From: Pelotomaculum schinkii
Lineage (GTDB): Bacteria > Bacillota > Desulfotomaculia > Desulfotomaculales > Pelotomaculaceae
NCBI RefSeq assembly: GCF_004369205.1
Contig: NZ_QFGA01000001.1
Location: 1,364,001-1,428,000, forward strand
DNA: 64,000 nt
Direction: 5' to 3'
Below, in pieces: positions 25,435-34,197 of this stretch. The position numbers and the translations under genes were made by a program. The notes under the pieces are model-generated. The model did not search any database, was not told the DNA's origin, and worked only from the letters and a program-made list of their open reading frames with translations. How positions within the stretch are numbered: the stretch's first letter is position 1; every line of letters begins with the position of its first letter.

Positions 25435-27528
25435 CTAATCAAAGAATTCGGGGTGTTTTTTCCTGCGATGAGCCATTCTCTTATCCTTCCATTCAGCCAG
25501 CACGGTGTACAGCGAAGGCACCACTATCAGTGTCAGCATTGTCGATAACGCAAGACCGGAGATAATTGTCGTGGCTATCGGGGTGAAAAGCGGGTCCCCG
25601 GATAGAGCCAGAGGCATCAGGCCGGCTATGGCCGTCAGCGAGGTCAGCAGGATCGGGCGCAGGCGGGCCTCTCCGGCGTGGATGACCGCCTGTTTCAGCT
25701 CTACCCCCTTCTTCCTGGCTTGTTCTATAAAGTCGATCAGGACTATCCCGTTACGCACCACAATCCCCGCCAGCGAGATAAACCCCATCATGCTCATGAA
25801 ACCCAGCGGGGTACGTGTGACAAAGAGGCCGATAAGCCCCCCTGCGACAGCCAGGTAAACCGTGCTCATAACCAGGAGCGGCAGGCTCAAGGAGTTAAAC
25901 TGGATAGCGATCACGATTAGAATTAAAAATATCACCACAATCGAAAGCCTGCCCATGTCAGCGAAAATATCCGTTTGTTCCGACATCTCTCCCCCGGTTT
26001 CCCAGCGGTAACCTTCCGGCAGCTCCATCTGTCCCAGGAACTGGATAATCTCCGTCATTACCTCCGTTGCCGTGCGGTTATGGACATCGCCCGTGATGGT
26101 GACCACCCTGGACAGGTTGCGGTGAGGGATATTCTGCAGAGTAAAGGAAGGTTTGACCACAGCCAGTTCGCTCAGGGGGATCTGTTCCCCGCGGGCATTG
26201 GCCACCGTCAGGTGCTGGAAGACGGCCATGGGATCACCTTCGCCTTTCTCCATATACATTGTCATGTCGATTAGATCTTTTCCGTTATCAAACTGGCTGA
26301 CCGTAATCCCTTCACTGACCAGGCGCAGGGTGCGGGATAAATCGGTGTAATTAACCAGACGCTGGTCCATCATAGGCTTGTCGACCTGAAATTCCAGGGC
26401 GTAGCTGTCAATCCCGAAGTTGTCCTGGATGTTGTAGGCGCCAGGCACCTTGGATATCCTGTCTTTAACCTCCTGGGACAGCTGGCGCAGTTTGCCGATG
26501 TCTGTGCCGTAGATGTGCACGGTTATCGGGTCGCCTACCGGCGGGCCGGTTATCAACAGCCAGGGGTTGACGTCAACCCCCGGGTACTTTTGTTTAAACT
26601 CCGCACGCCACTCTTCCGACACCTCAGCCTGGTTGACCTTGTTGGTGTCCACTTTGGCCATGACCATGGCAGATCCCTCCGACACATTGCTTAAGTCTGT
26701 GCCTCCTCCGAACCACTGGTAGGCATGACCTCCGGAAACGGCCATCACCCCGGTTACGCCCGGCTGGCCTGCTACCCAGGCCTGTAATTCCATGGTGATA
26801 CGGTTGGTTTCTTCAACATCGCTGCCCTTGGGAAGGGTAATTAAAACCGGGAGCTCCTCACGGTCCGCCGCCGGGAAGAGGTCAACCGGGATAAAGGGGA
26901 TCAGTCCGTAAGCTATAGTGCCGATGAAGACACCGGTCAGGCCGGTACGCAGGGGACGCTTCAGCATAACAGGCATAAGCCTTCCGGCATACCAGGCAGT
27001 CAGCCGGGTGATCTGCCTGCCCAACAGCCCGGCAGGCTTGTTTTCGCCGCCTGCCGGCGGTAGGCGGCGGCGTTCGTACCAATTGCGGAATATGGGTACA
27101 ATAGTGACGGCCATGACCATCGAGGCCAGCATGGTCAGTGAAATCACGATCGGTATGGGTCTGATGAACTCGCCTGAATTACCCCGCAAGAACATCAGCG
27201 GGCCAAAGGAAAATATGGTGGCCAAGTCTCCGTCGAAAAGGCGGTCCGCTCCCTTGACCACGACCTGGTCTCCGTCTTTGACGCCGGAAAGGATCTCAAG
27301 ATGGTTGTTGAAAAGCTCTCCGGTCGTCACAAAAGTTTTGACCGCTTTATCACCCACAGCTAAAAATACGTAGGGCTTCTCTTCTCCCCGGCTTAAGACC
27401 GCCTCCACGGGGACGAACAGTCCTTCCTTCATGGCAGCGGTGCGCGAGGCCTTGACGACCTGCCCGGGGAACCAGTCACGCCGGGGATTTGGCACCTCAA
27501 CTTCTACGCTGATGGTACCGGTACCCAT
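25435..27528 (-). pseudogene. In-frame chimera of an RND efflux adaptor end and an RND pump C-terminal half
   Basis: The first ~103 residues (GTGTISVEVEVPNP, PGQVVKASRTAAMKEGLFVP, VKDGDQVVVKGADRLFDGD) are the C-terminal barrel of a HlyD/MFP periplasmic adaptor. At about residue 104 the frame changes, without any stop, into an AcrB-type pump near its fifth transmembrane helix (FSFGPLMFLRGNSGEFIRPI). It then continues to the normal pump end with the second porter loop and the last six helices (GFMSMMGFISLAGIVVRNGI). The adaptor's N-terminus and the pump's N-terminal half are missing. One deletion between two adjacent genes explains the fusion, and a second removed the adaptor start. The product could be made (697 residues) but should not pump. 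Confidence 0.8.
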
Positions 27529-27559
27529 TTTCCCTTTGTTTTAACAAAGAAACAACAAA

Positions 27560-27582
27560 AAAACGGCTATAACGGCCGTTTT
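27560..27582. terminator. Rho-independent terminator
   Basis: An AAAACGGC / GCCGTTTT stem (27560-27567 with 27575-27582) and a 7-base loop are flanked by A-runs and T-runs. It works on paper on the minus strand (T-run after the stem), ending the transcript of the small membrane protein gene just ahead of the truncated RND chimera. Confidence 0.7.
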
Positions 27583-27658
27583 GGACATCTTACATTAAAT
27601 ACGTTGTTTTTTGAGAACATAAATTCTTAGGAAGCAAGAGGGCCACCCCCTTACTTCC

Positions 27659-27913
27659 CTACCATGCCTTCTTTTGTACTCGTTGCTCTATTTCTGACCA
27701 TAACAGGTAGAATAGGCCGATAACACCAAGTGACAAACTGATCTCAGTTAAAGGCGTGTCCACAAATCTCAATGAATCCTGCACCAAGCTTTGCATGCCG
27801 CTTAAGGTTTCAATTTCTTTTTCTGAGACAAAGATTGCTGCGCTTAAATACCTGACACAAAATGTTATAACCCCTAAGGCAATAAATCCGAACCCCACGC
27901 CTCTTTTGGACAT
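27659..27913 (-). CDS. Small two-helix membrane protein, unknown function
   Basis: An 84-residue protein has two hydrophobic segments: near the start (GVGFGFIALGVITFCVRYL) and near the end (ISLSLGVIGLFYLLWSEI). They are separated by a polar loop. ATG 27913 is chosen because GAGAGGGG lies just ahead; an upstream in-frame ATG at 27931 lacks a site. No family is recognised. It is monocistronic, between a terminator and an EamA permease reading the same way. Confidence 0.6.
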   Translation of the reverse strand: MSKRGVGFGFIALGVITFCVRYLSAAIFVSEKEIETLSGMQSLVQDSLRFVDTPLTEISLSLGVIGLFYLLWSEIEQRVQKKAW

Positions 27914-28009
27914 CCCAAACCCCTCTCTCATCTTATACTAAGTTTTATATAATTGCCCAAAAAACAATTTAATTATACATTTGAAGAAATTAAAACCAAA
28001 TTGGTTGTT

Positions 28010-28921
28010 CTATGAGCGCCCTCTGAGTACGAACACGCCGGCCAGCACCACCAGCCCGCCGGCCATCTGCCAGCCCGTGAGGAGCTCGCCCAGGATTAAG
28101 AAACCAAGCACCGCCGTCGCTGCCGGTTCGAAGGTGCTGATGATGGCCGTTCGGGAGGCCCCGATTATTTTGACGCCCCGGAGTAGCGCCGCCATGGCCA
28201 GGACTGTCGATACGATGCCGAGGACGATGATGGCTAACAGCGCCTGCAGGTTAAAGTCGAAACTGACCTGGCCGCGGGCAAAAGTGATTATGACGGTTGC
28301 CAACGCCACGATAGTCGTAACGTAGGCGTTATAGACCGTGGTATCAATGTCTTTGAGCAGGCGGGTCGTCCCAACCAAAAAAATGGAATTGGTAAAGGCG
28401 GCCGCCAGTGAAAGCAGGACTCCGCGTAAATCAAGCCCGTTCAACGGCTGCCCGAGGATGATGGCGCAGCCCGCGAAAGTAAGCAATAGGGCTGCGCCTT
28501 TTCGCCAGGTAAAAGGTTCCCGCAGGACGAAAACAGACAGGACCGCGACAAGGGTGGGATAAAGGTAAAGAAATAAAATGGCCATGCCGGAAGGTATGTA
28601 ACGAAAGGCCTCGAACAGGGCCAGGACGGTGAGAGTTTGGGCACCCAGGGAGAGCGCCGCGACTGCGGCCAACTGCTGTCGCGGCAGCCTGTACGCATAT
28701 TTTCCCGCCTTGATAATCAGCCAAAATATAACTGCGGCCAGGATGTAGCGCAAGGTAAGCGTGATCATGACGGTGGCCCCACCCTGGTAAGCCAGCTTCG
28801 CCGCCACCGCCTCTATGCTTAGACAAATAGTCGAAAAAAGGACCAGAGCCACTCCCAGTCCCTGGCGGCTGCTTTTTTGTTCCTTTAAAATACCCGCATC
28901 ACGTGTATCGCCAGGTTGCAT
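28010..28921 (-). CDS. EamA/DMT-family drug-metabolite transporter
   Basis: This 303-residue integral membrane protein has ten predicted helices as two EamA repeats: LVLFSTICLSIEAVAAKLAY for the first, and LLSLAAAFTNSIFLVGTTRL for the second. The typical end ILGELLTGWQMAGGLVVLAG is present. The family exports amino acids, nucleosides or drugs, and the substrate cannot be inferred. ATG 28921 is preferred because AGGAG precedes it by 8 bases; the longer frame from 28966 has no ribosome site. A palindromic repeat lies upstream. Confidence 0.9.
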   Translation of the reverse strand: MQPGDTRDAGILKEQKSSRQGLGVALVLFSTICLSIEAVAAKLAYQGGATVMITLTLRYILAAVIFWLIIKAGKYAYRLPRQQLAAVAALSLGAQTLTVLALFEAFRYIPSGMAILFLYLYPTLVAVLSVFVLREPFTWRKGAALLLTFAGCAIILGQPLNGLDLRGVLLSLAAAFTNSIFLVGTTRLLKDIDTTVYNAYVTTIVALATVIITFARGQVSFDFNLQALLAIIVLGIVSTVLAMAALLRGVKIIGASRTAIISTFEPAATAVLGFLILGELLTGWQMAGGLVVLAGVFVLRGRS

Positions 28922-28988
28922 AAATAAATCTCCTGTTAAAGAAATTGGTGAATTAATATAAGGCACGTATCATGAAAAACCAGCCGAT

Positions 28989-29074
28989 GTAGGTGCGATT
29001 TTAATCGCACACGGCGCGCCAGCGCCGAACTTGGGTATCTAAAGGAACTATTGTGCGAATGAATTCGCACCTAC
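28989..29074. repeat. Palindromic intergenic repeat, copy 1
   Basis: This 86-bp element is bounded by the 10-bp inverted repeat GTAGGTGCGA / TCGCACCTAC. Inside are GTGCGATTTTAATCGCAC and GGCGCGccaGCGCC hairpins. The same core, in the opposite orientation, occurs at 42921-42976. The shared sequence (GGTGCGATTT, AATCGCACACGGCGCG, then AGCGCCG and ACTTG) is too long for chance. It contains no open frame, so it is a small non-autonomous or REP-type repeat. Confidence 0.8.
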
Positions 29075-29102
29075 ATTTTTTAAATAAGATACATATATAG
29101 AA

Positions 29103-29124
29103 GGAACCGGCATCAGCCGATTCC
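29103..29124 (-). terminator. Terminator of cysK
   Basis: On the minus strand GGAATCGGC-tgat-GCCGGTTCC folds into a 9-bp stem with one G-T pair, followed by TTCTATATA, 43 bases after the cysK stop. Confidence 0.55.
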
Positions 29125-29166
29125 AAATCCAACCTCAAATATCTTGCCCGGATGATTAACCTTTGA

Positions 29167-30075
29167 TTAGGGGGAGCACTTGGCGCAGATGGACCGGAAC
29201 AGCGTCGTGCTGAGGTAGCGGTCGCCGCGGTCGGGTAGAATCGCCACTATGACGCCTGTACTCATCCTTTCGGCTATCTTGAGAGCTCCGGCTACGGCCG
29301 CTCCGCTGGACATACCGACAAAAATTCCTTCTTTGGTGGCCAGCAACCTGGCAGTTTCGTAAGCCTCGTCATCCTCAATAGTTATGATTTCATCCAGCAT
29401 GCCGGGGTTATAGATCTCCGGCACAATCGCTTCCTGCATGTTTTTGAGCCCCTGGATAGCATGGCCTACGGTAGGCTCAATACCAACTACCTTAACCCCC
29501 GGTTTTTTCTCTTTGAGATACCTGCTCGCCCCCATTAAAGTGCCTGTAGTACCCATACCCGCCACAAACACATCGATTTCCCCGTTCGTCTGGGCATATA
29601 CTTCCGGCCCCAATGTCTCATAGTGGGCAAGGGAATTGTTTTCGTTGACAAACTGGTTGGGCATATAATATTTGTCAGGTTCTTCTTTAATAACCTGGTG
29701 GGCTTTGCGGATCGAGCCGTCAGTTCCTTCCTCTGCCGGAGTAATAATAACATCCGCGCCGAAGGCTTCCAGGATGCGGCTCCTCTCAACGCTGACGCAG
29801 CCGGGCACCACAAGTGTCACCTTGTAGCCCTTGGCCGCTCCAATCATAGCCAGGGCAATTCCGGTATTTCCTGAAGTCGGCTCAAGGATAATCTTGCCTT
29901 TTGTCAGTTCACCGGATTCCTCCGCTTTTTTAATTAGATAATAGGCTGTACGGTCCTTAATCGAACCGCCTGGATTACAACCTTCCAGCTTCCCTAATAT
30001 CTTGACCTTCGAACCGTTGGTTAGTGATTTCAACTCAACAAGCGGGGTATTCCCGATAGAATCAAAAATATCCAT
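29167..30075 (-). CDS. cysK: Cysteine synthase (O-acetylserine sulfhydrylase)
   Basis: This PLP enzyme joins O-acetylserine and sulfide to form cysteine. It has 302 residues, normal for CysK. The PLP lysine is K40 in NPGGSIKDR, the substrate loop is PTSGNTG (66-72), and the phosphate-binding GMGTTGT and a late SSGAAV/PDRGDRYLS are present. The C-terminus ends RSICAKCSP, an extra CxxC tail not essential to the family. GGGAGG lies ahead of ATG 30075. It is monocistronic with its own terminator. CysM-type activity (thiosulfate) is an alternative that sequence alone does not exclude. Confidence 0.93.
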   Translation of the reverse strand: MDIFDSIGNTPLVELKSLTNGSKVKILGKLEGCNPGGSIKDRTAYYLIKKAEESGELTKGKIILEPTSGNTGIALAMIGAAKGYKVTLVVPGCVSVERSRILEAFGADVIITPAEEGTDGSIRKAHQVIKEEPDKYYMPNQFVNENNSLAHYETLGPEVYAQTNGEIDVFVAGMGTTGTLMGASRYLKEKKPGVKVVGIEPTVGHAIQGLKNMQEAIVPEIYNPGMLDEIITIEDDEAYETARLLATKEGIFVGMSSGAAVAGALKIAERMSTGVIVAILPDRGDRYLSTTLFRSICAKCSP

Positions 30076-30246
30076 TCACATGCCGCCTCCCAAGTTATGG
30101 CAATATACTGATATATATTCTGCCCTACACTGCATCTCCTGCCTAAAGGGGCATCGTATCCATTATACAGCCTTCTGGCCCATATGAAATACAAAATTTT
30201 TTTATTACCAAAAATTTGTTCCTGTCTGTTCGTAAATATACAGTTG

Positions 30247-31038
30247 TCATTTTCCAAGCCGGAGCCTGCCCATCAGGTAGTGCTGCAGATAGCAGTCAAC
30301 CGAACGAATAATTTCTGTATCCGGCAGGCTGTCAATTATCTTATTAATATAGCCTTTTCTGGCTGCCTCCGCCAGCGAGTAAGGAAAATTAAGATCGTAA
30401 AGCCACGAGAGGAGCAGCAGCTTCCGGTCATTAAGGGTTTTTACGTCATCATAGTAGCATTTTTTTTGCTGCAGCAGGTTCTCAACCAGGACCGTTGAAC
30501 ATTCCCCGGTGTCGGGAAGGTTCGGCCCCAGTACGGGCTTTAGCGCCTCACTCGGACTGGTTAAAAATTGCACGGTCATCTCCAAAATATCCAGTTTGTC
30601 CGCATCCCTGATCAGGCGGGAAAACAACAACTCCCGGCCCTGCAGCGTCCCGGGCAGGTCGCAGGCATTATGATGCTCAAGGGCTGTTCTGATGACGGAT
30701 TGTTCCGGCCCCGGCAAGCCACGCAGCGCCCCGACTCGATCCAGTTCCCGCAAGCCAAGCAGGGCATGGTTTTCTGAGCGCCTGTCGTTAAAAGTACGAT
30801 ACTGAGCATACTGTTTGAAGCGCCCGAGGTCATGCAACAAAGCTACGGCTTCAGCCAAATTCAGGTCTTCTGCCGTCAGTTGCAAGCTGCGGCCGATCTG
30901 AACAATTTGCCGGCACACTCTTAAGGTATGCTCTTCCTTCAGCCGCACCCCTATCTGCAGTTCGGGATCATCACTGTAATAACCTCTCACGTAGCCGTCA
31001 AACCAGTCTCGTAAAACCTTTAAATGAACCTGGTCCAA
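30247..31038 (-). CDS. HD-domain metal-dependent phosphohydrolase
   Basis: This soluble protein of about 263 residues has an HD domain. The first histidine is in EEHTLRVCRQI, the HD pair in ALLHDLGRFKQ, a conserved NHALLGLREL, and ALEHHNA in the later helix, giving the H...HD...H ligands. Such enzymes hydrolyse nucleotides or phospho-compounds; the substrate is unknown. TTG 31038 is preferred because CAGGAGG is 8 bases ahead. The longer frame to ATG 31071 lacks a ribosome site. It is separate from cysK by about 170 bases with no visible terminator. Confidence 0.85.
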   Translation of the reverse strand: MDQVHLKVLRDWFDGYVRGYYSDDPELQIGVRLKEEHTLRVCRQIVQIGRSLQLTAEDLNLAEAVALLHDLGRFKQYAQYRTFNDRRSENHALLGLRELDRVGALRGLPGPEQSVIRTALEHHNACDLPGTLQGRELLFSRLIRDADKLDILEMTVQFLTSPSEALKPVLGPNLPDTGECSTVLVENLLQQKKCYYDDVKTLNDRKLLLLSWLYDLNFPYSLAEAARKGYINKIIDSLPDTEIIRSVDCYLQHYLMGRLRLGK

Positions 31039-31211
31039 AATTTGAACCTCCTGCTTATCTCCAAGATCCATTATGCATACAAACTATTCCTGGGAAGAGC
31101 AATGCATTTCCTGATAACTGGCATAATTATTATCATAAGCCCAAATAATCACTCATTTTGGAGGAATGTTAACCTTCCCGGGCTGTATTCCACTTACTTC
31201 CAGGATGTGGC

Positions 31212-32222
31212 TCAAGCCAACCGTCCCGAAGCTTCCGCCAGCATCTCGCGGATGGGCAGGTTGTAGGGACATCTCTCCTCGCACTCGCTGCAACCGACGC
31301 ATTGGTCCGCGGTTGCTTTTAAACCATGGTAGCGCTCCCTGGCCCATTCCTGCAAATTATACCTGCGGTAATAGCCGTCCAGTAAAAACACCGACGGGAT
31401 ATCGATGCCCTGCCGGCAAGGCCGGCAGTACTCGCACCTCCTGCAAAAAACAGTCCCCAGACGGCCACTCTCTTCATCCAGCGCTCTTCTTTCCTGTGCT
31501 GAAAGAGGCAGCGGGTCAAGCCCGGCCTTGACATTCTCCTCCAACTGCTTTAGTGAATCCATACCCGGAATCACCGTGGAAACAGGATGCTCCAGCACAA
31601 AACGCAAGGCCAGGCCGGCATTGCTGAAAGCGCCCCCGGCCAGCGGCTTCATGATAATCACACCGGTTTCTGTTTGCCCGGACAGGTCCAGCAGTTCCCG
31701 TACGCCGTTCGATTCCACGGGGTTGAACGGAAACTGGACGGTTTCTATTTCAGGAATTCGCAGGATTTCCAACAAAAATTCCTTGATGTGTCCGGTTACA
31801 CCTATATGTCCGATTAACCCTGCTTCTTTGGCTTGCTGCAAAGCATCCAAAGCGCCGCCGGGGCTCAAGACCTTTTCCAGAGCAGCTTTGTGCTTGATGT
31901 TATGCATCTGGTACAGGTCGATATATTCCACTCCCATGGCTTTCAGGCTGGTCCGGATATCCGACGCCATGTCCCCAGCTGTCCGGGCCATAGATTTTGT
32001 GGCAATGATTGCTTCATTTCTACGCTGCCGCAAAACAGAGCCCAGCTTTGCTTCGCTGTCGGTATAACCTCTTGCCGTATCAAAAAAATTTATCCCCAGA
32101 TCCAAAGCCTTGTGAACTATTAAACCAGCTTCGGCCGCTGAGACCCGTTGAATAGGTATACCACCAAACCCGATTACTGAAACCTGCAAACCCGTGCGAC
32201 CCAATACCCTATACCTCATCAT
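31212..32222 (-). CDS. Aldo/keto reductase with C-terminal 4Fe-4S ferredoxin domain
   Basis: This 336-residue protein has an N-terminal aldo/keto reductase barrel (MRYRVLGRTGLQVSVIGFGG, then FFDTARGYTDSEAKLG with the catalytic Asp/Tyr, and IDLYQMHN). The C-terminal third has two cysteine groups, CRRCEYCRPCRQGI and CVGCSECEERCPYNLP, the pattern of ferredoxin-type aldo/keto reductases common in anaerobes. It probably couples a carbonyl/alcohol conversion to ferredoxin rather than NADPH alone. GGGAGG is right ahead of the tandem ATGs at 32222/32219; the second has better spacing. Neighbouring hydG is separated by a terminator. Confidence 0.92.
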   Translation of the reverse strand: MMRYRVLGRTGLQVSVIGFGGIPIQRVSAAEAGLIVHKALDLGINFFDTARGYTDSEAKLGSVLRQRRNEAIIATKSMARTAGDMASDIRTSLKAMGVEYIDLYQMHNIKHKAALEKVLSPGGALDALQQAKEAGLIGHIGVTGHIKEFLLEILRIPEIETVQFPFNPVESNGVRELLDLSGQTETGVIIMKPLAGGAFSNAGLALRFVLEHPVSTVIPGMDSLKQLEENVKAGLDPLPLSAQERRALDEESGRLGTVFCRRCEYCRPCRQGIDIPSVFLLDGYYRRYNLQEWARERYHGLKATADQCVGCSECEERCPYNLPIREMLAEASGRLA

Positions 32223-32394
32223 GTCCTCCCGTCATCAGCAGTCCCCTGTTCCAGGCCTTCGAAAAAATAAGTTTTAAACCCGGCGCCGTTTAATATATTC
32301 TGTTTGTTTAATACAATTTCCTCCAAGATTTTTCACCATCACGGTTATACGGATAACCTGACCAAGGCCGGTAAAACAGATTAAGATTAAGATA

Positions 32395-32430
32395 AAGAAA
32401 AGCTATGAAATATTTTTCTTATCATAGCCT
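32395..32430 (-). terminator. Terminator of hydG
   Basis: On the minus strand GGCTATG...CATAGC forms a stem (32402-32407 with 32423-32428) followed by TTTTCTTT, 65 bases after the hydG stop. Confidence 0.5.
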
Positions 32431-32493
32431 TTCTTTATGAAAAAACTCAGTATTTATCCAGCGCATATCAATCAGAACATTAACGCGTTGGAC

Positions 32494-33918
32494 CTAAAAA
32501 TATAAGTCTCTTGTACCTTCTTCTATTTTCTTTAATTCACTAATAGTCATCTGTTTAATCCTGGGATCCGGGATCATTTCTAAATGCTTTTGAATAGTCC
32601 TCTCCCCAATTTCTCTGGTTTCCGGACCGGCGTAGTCTATCAGATATTCTTTAAACGTCAATATGGCGTTGGGCTGACAGACGTTTTGAATTTCCCCGCT
32701 TTTGGCCAGGGGCATAAACCGGTCTCCCGTTCTGCCTTTGCGATAACAGGCGGTGCAGTAACTTGGAATATAGCCGGATTCGCAAAGATGGCGGAGAATT
32801 TCATCGGGAGTCCGGGTGTCCTCCACCTCAAATTGAGGAGTGCTTTCTTCTTCCAGACTAATACCGTTTTTGATTTCCTCCAGCTTCTTCTTGTATCCGC
32901 CTATGCCGACGCAGGAAGCGGCGCTCATTTGGGATATGCCCAGGTCAATGACTTCGTCCCTGTAGCCGGGTTTTTCACGGGTAGAGATGATCAAGCCGGT
33001 ATAAGGCACCGCCAGGCGGAAAACCGCCACTATTTTTTTGAACTGGTCATCGTTAACCAGATAGGGAAAGGCGCTTAAATCCACATCCTCCGCCGCTCGC
33101 AGGCGCGGGAAGGAAATGGTGTGAGGACCCACGCCAAACTTTTCTTCCAGGTGTAAAGCATGGAATATAAGAGCCACTACTTCAAACCGGTAGTCGTAAA
33201 GGCCAAAAAGCGCTCCCATCCCCACATCGTCGATGCCGCCTTCCATAGCTCTGTCCAATGCGGTGGTATGCCAGTCATAATCCCGTTTGGGACCGTAGGG
33301 ATGCATTTTGGCATACGTTTCCCGGTGGTAGGTCTCCTGGAAAAGAATATACGTGCCAATACCGGCCGCTTTCAACTTTTGATAGTCTTCCACGGTAGTG
33401 GCGGCAATCTGGACGTTGATCCTCCGGATGGAACCGTTGTCCTTCATGGTATCATAAATTGTTTTCATCGCCTCTGTTACGTATTCAATAGGAGCATTTT
33501 TGGGATCTTCCCCCATATCCAGCATTACTCGCTTATGGCCTAGCTCTTCCATGGCCTCTATTTCTTCGCGGATTTCTTCCATGGACAATTTTTTGCGGAC
33601 CGCGTCGCTGGTACTGTGAAAACCACAGTAAACACAGCCGTTCACACAGTAACTGCTCAAATATAGAGGCGCAAACATCACGATCCTTTTTCCATAAATC
33701 TTTTCTTTAATGTATAAAGCGGCGGCAAACATTTTTTGCAGCAACTCTGGATCTTCCAACTGGATTAAAGCCGCCACCTCACGGGGGGTTAGGCCTTTTG
33801 CCGCTTTTGCTTTTTCAATAATGGACTCCACTTCGCTATCAGGGATGGAAGCCGTTTCCTCCAACAGTTGATTGATTAAAGATTCGTTAATAAAGTCCGC
33901 ACAATAGGTTTTTTCCAT
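32494..33918 (-). CDS. hydG: HydG, radical-SAM tyrosine lyase for [FeFe]-hydrogenase H-cluster assembly
   Basis: HydG cleaves tyrosine to p-cresol, CO and cyanide and builds Fe(CO)(CN) units for the hydrogenase H-cluster, working with HydE and HydF. The 474-residue length is right. The radical-SAM cluster is CVNGCVYC (C91, C95, C98; Cx3Cx2C), and the second auxiliary cluster is near the C-terminus, CTACYRKGRTGDR with QNVCQPN. AAAGGAG lies ahead of ATG 33918. HydE, HydF and the hydrogenase are not in the window, so this is a lone copy. Its presence still implies H2 metabolism by an [FeFe]-hydrogenase. ThiH is a paralogue, but length and the C-terminal cysteines favour HydG. Confidence 0.95.
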   Translation of the reverse strand: MEKTYCADFINESLINQLLEETASIPDSEVESIIEKAKAAKGLTPREVAALIQLEDPELLQKMFAAALYIKEKIYGKRIVMFAPLYLSSYCVNGCVYCGFHSTSDAVRKKLSMEEIREEIEAMEELGHKRVMLDMGEDPKNAPIEYVTEAMKTIYDTMKDNGSIRRINVQIAATTVEDYQKLKAAGIGTYILFQETYHRETYAKMHPYGPKRDYDWHTTALDRAMEGGIDDVGMGALFGLYDYRFEVVALIFHALHLEEKFGVGPHTISFPRLRAAEDVDLSAFPYLVNDDQFKKIVAVFRLAVPYTGLIISTREKPGYRDEVIDLGISQMSAASCVGIGGYKKKLEEIKNGISLEEESTPQFEVEDTRTPDEILRHLCESGYIPSYCTACYRKGRTGDRFMPLAKSGEIQNVCQPNAILTFKEYLIDYAGPETREIGERTIQKHLEMIPDPRIKQMTISELKKIEEGTRDLYF

Positions 33919-33958
33919 TTAATGCTCCTTTCTTTATTGTCCCGGACTGCAAAAAAGT

Positions 33959-33982
33959 AAAACCTCCCGTCTGGAAGGTTTT
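33959..33982 (-). terminator. Terminator downstream of the YcdB/SLH gene
   Basis: AAAACCT (33959-33965) pairs with AGGTTTT (33976-33982). On the minus strand a T-rich tract, ending in TTTTTT, follows. It lies between the SLH gene and hydG and so separates the two units. A leader attenuator for hydG is an alternative. Confidence 0.55.
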
Positions 33983-34197
33983 ATTGACTAAAAATATATA
34001 TCCACCATACCCCCGGGATCAGAGCAACCTCTTCCCCCTCAGATAGTCAAACCTCCCTTCCAGCCAGGCGCACCCTACCAGTCAGGACATTTTATTTATT
34101 TAATTTTGCATCCTTACCAATATCATAATCCCTATTTTTGCGCTCGTCAAATATTGTTGCAAATAATTTTTGGAACTGTTTGAAAAACCTAAATACC

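Noticed and set aside
31405-32067. 220-codon plus-strand frame opposite the aldo/keto reductase
   Set aside because: Antisense shadow of a well-supported gene; the composition (Ser/Arg/Pro-rich) is typical of a wrong frame.
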